From: DATDRQ01 sp035291645
GTDB taxonomy: Bacteria > Chloroflexota > Anaerolineae > Anaerolineales > UBA4823
Direction: 5' to 3'
Assembly (NCBI GenBank): GCA_035291645.1
Contig: DATDRQ010000091.1
Span: forward strand, 1-19,411
Length of the DNA stretch: 19,411 nucleotides
Under the pieces are notes generated by a model. It saw only the letters and a program-made list of their open reading frames with translations, had not been told where the DNA came from and did not search any database. Every line of letters starts with the position of its first letter. Positions within the stretch are counted from its first letter, which is position 1. The position numbers were made by a program, and so were the translations under genes. Shown one piece after another: positions 14,726 through 19,411 of this stretch.

Positions 14726-15446
14726 GGGTGCAAATGAATACGAAATGATTCACTAGATTTAGAGGAATCAACGGTGAAAGAATGTATCTTATAAATTTTT
14801 GGGGGTGTTTGATCAGTCGAATCGTATCCTGTGAATTGCGGGGGAATTCTACTTCCCCCCAGCCAATCGTCTTCTCAATCTTCAGGCCGTTTATTGATAA
14901 TATCGACTCCCAGAATAAGCGGGTTCCGTAACGCTGCAGGGGCTGGCCGTCGTCGAAAACGTCTCCGGTCCGTAGTACGTGGCGGATATTCCCGAGTAGT
15001 CCAAAGGCATTGGGCAACAGGATGCACGCTTTACCCCCATGTTTCAGGATTCGGTGGATCTCTTTCGCCCCCAGGTCAGGATTCGAGTAGTGTTCCAGGC
15101 TGCCGATGTGGGTCACATAATCGGTGCAATTATCTTGAAGCGGTAGACATTCTCCATCCCCAACTGCCCAAATCGACTGGGGGAGGCAGAGATAGCCTTT
15201 CTTGAGACCATCGATAGAAAAATCTAAACCAATGCCTAATAATCCCATCTGCCGAGCGAGGACCACCAGCTGCCCTTGACCACAAGAGATATCCACAAGA
15301 GTCTGCCCGGCCTGGGGCTTTAATAAATTGATCAGCCACAGATAAAAGGAATCTCTATGCAGAATTCCTTGATTAGCATAAATGTCATCGTACGCCTGCC
15401 GGATCGCTTCCCTATGATCCATCTGCTCATGCCGGATTTCGATCAT
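14718..15446 (-). CDS. SAM-dependent methyltransferase (class I)
   Basis: The 242-residue protein has a Rossmann-type methyltransferase fold. Motif I reads L-V-D-I-S-C-G-Q-G-Q-L (50-60), with Cys-Gly-Gln in place of the usual Gly-x-Gly. Acidic motif II is G-I-G-L-D-F-S (71-77). The motif IV region is G-S-L-E-H-Y (115-120), and R-I-L-K-H-G-G (132-138) follows it. The substrate is unknown; the context of another methyltransferase, a flippase-like protein and two glycosyltransferases suggests a sugar, glycan or lipid carrier. The ATG at 15444-15446 is chosen over a GTG three codons upstream because A-A-G-G-A-G lies 8 bases before the ATG while the GTG overlaps that element. The start lies inside the 3' end of the upstream methyltransferase gene (20-base overlap). 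Confidence 0.85.
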   Translation of the reverse strand: MIEIRHEQMDHREAIRQAYDDIYANQGILHRDSFYLWLINLLKPQAGQTLVDISCGQGQLVVLARQMGLLGIGLDFSIDGLKKGYLCLPQSIWAVGDGECLPLQDNCTDYVTHIGSLEHYSNPDLGAKEIHRILKHGGKACILLPNAFGLLGNIRHVLRTGDVFDDGQPLQRYGTRLFWESILSINGLKIEKTIGWGEVEFPRNSQDTIRLIKHPQKFIRYILSPLIPLNLVNHFVFICTRV

Positions 15447-16401
15447 CCACCTCACTCCTTTTAACCGCGATTACTGTTATCAATGAGCCTTCAAGCTTCC
15501 GGTCGAAGACTCCCGTGATTGGCAAGGTCAGCAATTGAGATATGGGATGTGTCAATACCTGTTGAACGATTCTGCGAGTTTTCTGCGGCATTCTCCTGCC
15601 CGTCATCCAGAACCTGAGATTGAATGCAAGGCTTACCGAACTACCGATCTTACAATTAATATCTATGACATTGAAACCTGAACGTTGAAGCAGGTCCGAG
15701 ATAGTTTGGACATCGAAGACATATAGATGTCTCGGAGCATCCATGCCAAACCAATATTTGCCGAACAATCGAGCATCCCAACTGCCCCCATTTGGTATTC
15801 TAAAGACCAGAATCCCGTCAGGTTTTAGAATTCGTTTGATCTCAACCAGGGTGGATTTCGGATCATGGAGGTGCTCGAGCACATCCCAAAGTGTAATCGC
15901 ATCGAAATATGAGGTTGGAAATCTAGTTTCTTCGAGGGTTCCGGTGGAGATTTCGAGACCCGGGCTACGCCGGGCAATGTTGGCCGCTTCGGCGTTCAAT
16001 TCCACCCCAAAAAGTTCCCATCCAGGGAACCGCTGCATACCTTTTAGAAATTTCCCGGTTGCACAACCGACATCTAATAATCTGCCCCCATATTTATAAG
16101 CGTTGATGATTCGACAGCGTTTTTCGATTCCGTAATCGGCGAAACGGGATTTAAACTTCGAGGCAGGTTTAAGGTCTTCCTGGTATGAATCGTAATTCGG
16201 CGGGTAATGGGTGTTGATCTCTCCGATCGTAGGCCGAGGATTCTGGTAGATGAGTCCACAATTCGCACATTTTACGTAAGTGGCGTGAATCTCATCTCGT
16301 TCCATCAAGTAGTCGGAAATTTCACAATATAATGTCGCTCTTGGATCGTTGCAGAGGTTACAGGTGACATTTTCCATATATCTTACCCTATTGTAAATCA
16401 T
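15427..16401 (-). CDS. SAM-dependent methyltransferase with N-terminal zinc ribbon
   Basis: The 324-residue protein has a small zinc-binding N-terminal part with C14/C17 and C45/C48 (C-N-L-C and C-A-N-C-G-L-I-Y), and then a class I methyltransferase domain. Motif I is L-L-D-V-G-C-A-T-G-K-F-L (108-119), the acidic residue is in G-V-E-L-N (132-136), and W-D-V-L-E-H-L-H-D-P is at 172-181. D-A-P-R-H-L-Y-V-F-D (221-230) is typical of this Methyltransf_23-like group, often found in polysaccharide gene clusters. The acceptor is not known. It is the first gene of a minus-strand set with the second methyltransferase and the flippase-like protein, and is divergent from the glycosyltransferases (102 bases between starts). 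A second ATG, eight codons in (16375-16377), is an alternative start; neither has a clear Shine-Dalgarno sequence. Confidence 0.88.
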   Translation of the reverse strand: MIYNRVRYMENVTCNLCNDPRATLYCEISDYLMERDEIHATYVKCANCGLIYQNPRPTIGEINTHYPPNYDSYQEDLKPASKFKSRFADYGIEKRCRIINAYKYGGRLLDVGCATGKFLKGMQRFPGWELFGVELNAEAANIARRSPGLEISTGTLEETRFPTSYFDAITLWDVLEHLHDPKSTLVEIKRILKPDGILVFRIPNGGSWDARLFGKYWFGMDAPRHLYVFDVQTISDLLQRSGFNVIDINCKIGSSVSLAFNLRFWMTGRRMPQKTRRIVQQVLTHPISQLLTLPITGVFDRKLEGSLITVIAVKRSEVDDRNPA

Positions 16402-16503
16402 TCTTGATCTTACTGTCTCTTCTAACCATCGTCCAATATACAGCAGTCAAATACCTGACCAGACACATTCTTTTGTAGAATTGATTTAGAATTCAGTTGA
16501 ACA

Positions 16504-17574
16504 ATGATAGTACTCTTCGTCGCCGGTCGTGAACTCACGTATTCCCGGAATGATGTCATTCTCCGGGCTTTTCGACGCTTCAGCGAAGTCGATGTGGTCG
16601 GGGTTACTCGCCGGCCGAAATCATTGCTGATAAACAGCCTCATGGTGTTTTTAAGAGCGGCGCCGAGACTATTGACCAACCGTTATGACTTGATCTATGT
16701 AGGTTTTTATGGCCACCTGTTGGTGTTGCTCATTCACCTGATTTCGCGCCGGCCGGTCCTCTTCGATGCTTTCATATCGACTTATGATACGTTGAGTCAT
16801 GATCGGGATCGTATTTCTGCAAGTTCCATCCTTGGTAAGGCCGCTTACTGGTTGGACCGGCTTGCTTGCAAGTATTCCGACCATGTTCTAATCGACACTC
16901 CACAGCACATAAAATACTTCGTAAACACCTTCGATGTATCCGACCACCATTTCAGCGCTATTCCAGTCGGGTGTAATGAAGAGCTTTTCTATCCAAGGCA
17001 ACCAGCCGCGCCGGATAAACATCTGCGAGTACTATTTTATTGCTCGTATCTCCCATTGCACGGCGCGGATATCGTCGTTCGAGCTGCGCAATTGGTAGAA
17101 GGTTCAGCCGTGCAATTTCGTTTAATAGGAAATGGGCAAACCTTCAATGAGGTAAGCAACCTGGCGAAAGAATTGAAATTGAAGAATATCGAATTTGTTC
17201 AACCGGTGCCGCTCGCGGCTCTTCCGGATGAAATTGCTGCAGCGGATATTTGTCTTGGTGGTCATTTCGGTCGATCGGATAAGGCGGATCGGGTCATACC
17301 TGGAAAAATCTACCAAATCCTTGCAATGGAGAAGCCATTGATCGGAGCAAGGACGACCGCGAATCTTCAATTACTCGATCACGGGAACACGGCGTATTTA
17401 TGCGGTCCAAATGATCCGCAAGATTTAGCGCAAGCGATCACAGACTTAACCAGCGATCCACAATTGCGTGATCGCCTGGCAATACAGGGGTTTAAATTGT
17501 ATACAACCAGGTGCAGCGAGGCGGTAATCACCGAACAGTTACGCTTTATCACGAGAGCGATGGGCATTTCGTGA
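16504..17574 (+). CDS. GT4-type glycosyltransferase
   Basis: The 356-residue protein has the two Rossmann-like halves of a GT-B glycosyltransferase. The C-terminal half starts near 173 (L-R-V-L-F-Y-C), with R-L-I-G-N-G (206-211) and A-A-D-I-C-L-G (246-252). P-G-K-I-Y-Q-I-L-A-M-E-K-P-L-I (266-280) matches the donor-binding region of the GT4 family but without the full E-x7-E motif. It would transfer a sugar from a nucleotide donor at the cytoplasmic membrane face; donor and acceptor are unknown. The ATG has no Shine-Dalgarno sequence. Two TAGAAT hexamers (16476-16481 and 16487-16492) lie close upstream, and use of the second would give an almost leaderless mRNA. The stop overlaps the start of the next glycosyltransferase (ATGA). 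Confidence 0.87.
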   Translation: MIVLFVAGRELTYSRNDVILRAFRRFSEVDVVGVTRRPKSLLINSLMVFLRAAPRLLTNRYDLIYVGFYGHLLVLLIHLISRRPVLFDAFISTYDTLSHDRDRISASSILGKAAYWLDRLACKYSDHVLIDTPQHIKYFVNTFDVSDHHFSAIPVGCNEELFYPRQPAAPDKHLRVLFYCSYLPLHGADIVVRAAQLVEGSAVQFRLIGNGQTFNEVSNLAKELKLKNIEFVQPVPLAALPDEIAAADICLGGHFGRSDKADRVIPGKIYQILAMEKPLIGARTTANLQLLDHGNTAYLCGPNDPQDLAQAITDLTSDPQLRDRLAIQGFKLYTTRCSEAVITEQLRFITRAMGIS

Positions 17575-18716
17575 TGAAGATCGCTTTCGTAACTCTGGGT
17601 TTTACTCCGTATCGAGCTTCTGGTTTAGACTTGAGTGGTGAACGCCTGGTCAAAGGGTTGTTGTCGGAAGGGCACACAATAACAGTGATCGCCGGGAGAA
17701 GGGTGGGTGTCCATGAAGTCTTCGTTAATCCAGCTCTAGAAATATTCAGGCTTCCCTTGGGGAACACGGATTGGATAGGTTTTGGAATCCGAACCTCCCG
17801 GTTATTGAGAAGGTTGGAGGCTTTCGATATCGTCCATTTTTGGGATGTCCATTTCGGTTATGCGTACCGGGGGAAATATGTAGCCTCCCTGCAACATTCC
17901 TTCCGCCAACGGGTCATCAGCCTGGGTGGAATATCTAACCGGAACACCCTGGGCTGGATTTACCGGTATAGTTATTACCGCCTGGCGCAATATTTTTCGG
18001 AGATTTCAGCGATTAAGAACGCCTCCGGATTCTTAGCGGGCAGCCTGACAAGCCAGAATGAGTTTATCGAAAATTATGGGATACCCTCGGAGAAAATCTG
18101 TCTGGCCCGCCATGGGGTCGACGTAGATTTTTTCAGACCTTCAGAAAAGGTTGAAGAGCTCCGCAACCGGCTTGGAGTAACCAGGAATGAGCCGGTAATC
18201 CTGTTCGCCGGTTTTATGACCCCGCGGAAAGGATTGGAATACTTGGCAGAAGCGATGCCTCTGATCCATCCCAAGCCCAAACTCCTGCTGGTCGGGAATT
18301 GGAGAAATCAAACCTATCGCACGAAAATCATGCAGCTCCTCGAACCGGTGAAAAAGGATGTCATCGAAACGGGATTCGTCCGGGATGAGGAGCTGCCGGA
18401 CTATTATTCGCTCGCAGACGTATATGTCTCGCCTTCCTTGCTGGAAGGCTTCGGATTACCGATTGCAGAGGCGCTGGCTTGCGAAACCCCGGTTGTTGCA
18501 GCAGACTCAGGCGCGGTGGCAGAAGTGGCCGGACAGGGAGGCATCCTTATCCCCCCACGTGACCCCCAGGCAATCGCAGAGGCGGTATCTTCGCTGCTCC
18601 AGGATCCAGGCCTTCGATCGGCGCTTGGCAAGCAAGGTCGGGCAAATATCGCCAGCGAATTGAGCCTGACCCGGATGGTGAAAGATACCATCCGGGCTTA
18701 CGAGCACTTTATTTAG
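17574..18716 (+). CDS. GT4-family glycosyltransferase
   Basis: The 380-residue GT-B glycosyltransferase opens with M-K-I-A-F-V-T-L-G-F and a glycine-containing loop near 17-24. The C-terminal half has F-A-G-F-M-T-P-R-K-G-L-E (211-222), L-L-L-V-G-N-W (237-243) and the full family motif E291-G-F-G-L-P-I-A-E299 followed by A-L-A-C-E-T-P-V-V-A-A (300-310). The retaining mechanism with a nucleotide-sugar donor is family knowledge; the specific sugar is unknown. The open frame extends 21 codons further upstream, but the ATG at 17574 overlaps the previous stop as ATGA, begins exactly at the conserved N-terminal strand, and is the better start. Together with the preceding gene it forms a two-gene plus-strand unit, probably for a surface glycan. 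No clear terminator follows. Confidence 0.92.
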   Translation: MKIAFVTLGFTPYRASGLDLSGERLVKGLLSEGHTITVIAGRRVGVHEVFVNPALEIFRLPLGNTDWIGFGIRTSRLLRRLEAFDIVHFWDVHFGYAYRGKYVASLQHSFRQRVISLGGISNRNTLGWIYRYSYYRLAQYFSEISAIKNASGFLAGSLTSQNEFIENYGIPSEKICLARHGVDVDFFRPSEKVEELRNRLGVTRNEPVILFAGFMTPRKGLEYLAEAMPLIHPKPKLLLVGNWRNQTYRTKIMQLLEPVKKDVIETGFVRDEELPDYYSLADVYVSPSLLEGFGLPIAEALACETPVVAADSGAVAEVAGQGGILIPPRDPQAIAEAVSSLLQDPGLRSALGKQGRANIASELSLTRMVKDTIRAYEHFI

Positions 18717-18839
18717 TGGTTTTGGTTCTTAGCATGAATATCGGGAAAGTCACAATTCCTGGGCTGCCGAGTGCCTGTTTGATGAATTAGCAGCTCAGTT
18801 ATTAACCATGGTTGACGAAATCCAGGCCTATTGTCGATA

Positions 18840-18969
18840 TTTGTAGGGCAGGATTCTATCCTGCCGCAACATATGGCGGGTTAGAAACCCGGCCTACATA
18901 CGCCCAGAAATTTGTTGGGTAGGATTCTATCCTGACAAAACATACGGCGGGTTAGCAAACCGCCCGAAC
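18840..18969. repeat. Two tandem copies of a structured intergenic repeat
   Basis: Two copies of about 58 bases (18840-18897 and 18911-18968) are spaced at a period of 71 bases and are about 80 percent identical by eye. Each contains AGGAT-TCT-ATCCT, a perfect small hairpin, followed about ten bases later by a second hairpin of the form GGCGGGTT-AG-AACCCGCC, complete or nearly so. The outer ends also pair (TGTAGG with CCTACA in the first copy). The form suggests a REP- or MITE-like dispersed element. No coding sequence was seen in 18717-19085; the rest of that gap holds a perfect AACCATGGTT palindrome near 18804-18813 and the promoter at 19016-19043. Confidence 0.8.
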
Positions 18970-19015
18970 TAACAAAAACGCGAAGGAAATGGGGATAATT
19001 AACCCTTTGGAGTTA

Positions 19016-19043
19016 TTGATTTAATCATTTTAGGCAGTAGAAT
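19016..19043 (+). promoter_or_regulatory. Promoter of the secreted protein at the right edge
   Basis: TTGATT (19016-19021) and TAGAAT (19038-19043) are separated by 16 bases. The predicted start near 19050 gives a leader of about 35 bases containing the Shine-Dalgarno sequence GGAGG at 19076-19080. Confidence 0.55.
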
Positions 19044-19085
19044 CAGCATGTACAACAGAAATAAAATCTAAAACTGGAGGTCAAC

Positions 19086-19411
19086 ATGAAATCGATGCGT
19101 CTGTTCTTGGTGATCGCCCTCCTGCTCGCGATGGCTTTCCTGGTCGGAACCGCGCAGGCTGGAAATTTCACCTACACGTCTGGTATCCAGGTCCAGAATC
19201 TGGATAATTCGCAAGCCAGCGTCACGCTGACGTTCTATAATCAAGATGGAACCAAAGAAAATACGGTGACCGACAACATCGCGGCGAACGGGTCGAAGAC
19301 CTATTTTCCGTTAAACCAGGTAGCTGAAGGATTTAACGGATCGGTGGTGATCGCCTCGGAGAACCGGGTGGCTGCGGTCAGCAACATCCACGGGAACAAC
19401 TTCTCGGCGAA
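19086..19411 (+). CDS. Secreted protein, partial (3' end beyond the window)
   Basis: An ATG preceded by GGAGG (19076-19080, five bases away) opens a frame that stays open to the end of the window, 108 codons. The first 24 or so residues form a signal peptide (M-K-S-M-R, a long Leu/Ala/Val core, and A-Q-A before the cleavage site). The mature part is rich in Asn, Thr, Ser and Val with predicted beta-strands, for example G-I-Q-V-Q-N-L (30-36), T-F-Y-N-Q-D-G (46-52) and N-G-S-V-V-I-A-S (85-92). It looks like a beta-sandwich domain of exported proteins seen in Chloroflexota; that family link is recalled, not computed. Function is unknown, and repeats of the domain may follow beyond the window. 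Confidence 0.82.
   Translation, partial: MKSMRLFLVIALLLAMAFLVGTAQAGNFTYTSGIQVQNLDNSQASVTLTFYNQDGTKENTVTDNIAANGSKTYFPLNQVAEGFNGSVVIASENRVAAVSNIHGNNFSA

Noticed and set aside
17511..17573. Longer N-terminus for the second glycosyltransferase
   Set aside because: The 21 extra codons lie inside the previous gene and precede the conserved first strand; the ATG at 17574 in the ATGA overlap explains the start.
18804..18813. AACCATGGTT palindrome
   Set aside because: A single ten-base palindrome, with no second copy nearby and no link to a promoter.
18840..18969. CRISPR array
   Set aside because: Only two diverged copies with a short gap of about 13 bases between units, each with internal hairpins, and no cas genes.

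Overview
The window looks like a piece of a mesophilic bacterial chromosome of moderate GC, most likely Chloroflexota of the Anaerolineae type. That placement is inference. It rests on the secreted LysM/Ig-like/GerMN protein, the Gmad2 lipoprotein, the STAND-TPR protein, the small secreted protein at the right edge, and the alanine dehydrogenase / CoA-transferase set. There is no rRNA gene, and no transposase, integrase or CRISPR array was recognised.

Layout. (1) Positions 25-4738, minus strand: an M29 aminopeptidase, the ribosome-rescue hydrolase ArfB and an EamA transporter form a tight operon. A large secreted protein with three LysM modules, four Ig-like modules and a GerMN domain follows 92 bases further on. 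(2) Positions 4739-5114: a gene-free divergent region. It holds a near-consensus minus-strand promoter whose predicted start coincides with a long hairpin followed by a U-tract, plus a second GC-rich hairpin that shares a 15-base motif with the first. (3) Positions 5115-8070, plus strand: a STAND NTPase with C-terminal TPR repeats, then a lipoprotein with two Gmad2 domains. (4) Positions 8118-12465, minus strand: alanine dehydrogenase, a 4-hydroxybutyrate/acetyl-CoA-transferase family enzyme, pyruvate kinase and a small membrane protein, separated by only 4-6 bases, with a 5' leader containing a strong hairpin. (5) Positions 12735-13567: tRNA-Gly(CCC) with its terminator, and a zinc-ribbon membrane protein. 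(6) Positions 13775-18716: a surface-glycan region, with two methyltransferases and a flippase-like membrane protein on minus, divergent from two GT4 glycosyltransferases on plus. (7) Positions 18717-19411: a two-copy structured intergenic repeat, a promoter, and the start of a secreted protein that runs off the window.

How the genes fit together. The alanine dehydrogenase operon centres on pyruvate and acyl-CoA exchange and could serve amino-acid or peptide fermentation, with the M29 aminopeptidase supplying amino acids. The glycosyltransferase/methyltransferase/flippase block plausibly builds or modifies a surface glycan. The LysM-GerMN protein, the Gmad2 lipoprotein and the C-terminal partial protein are envelope or exported proteins. 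The least explained parts are the hairpin leader before the aminopeptidase operon, the STAND protein without a visible effector domain, and the split of GerMN and Gmad2 domains over two secreted proteins.
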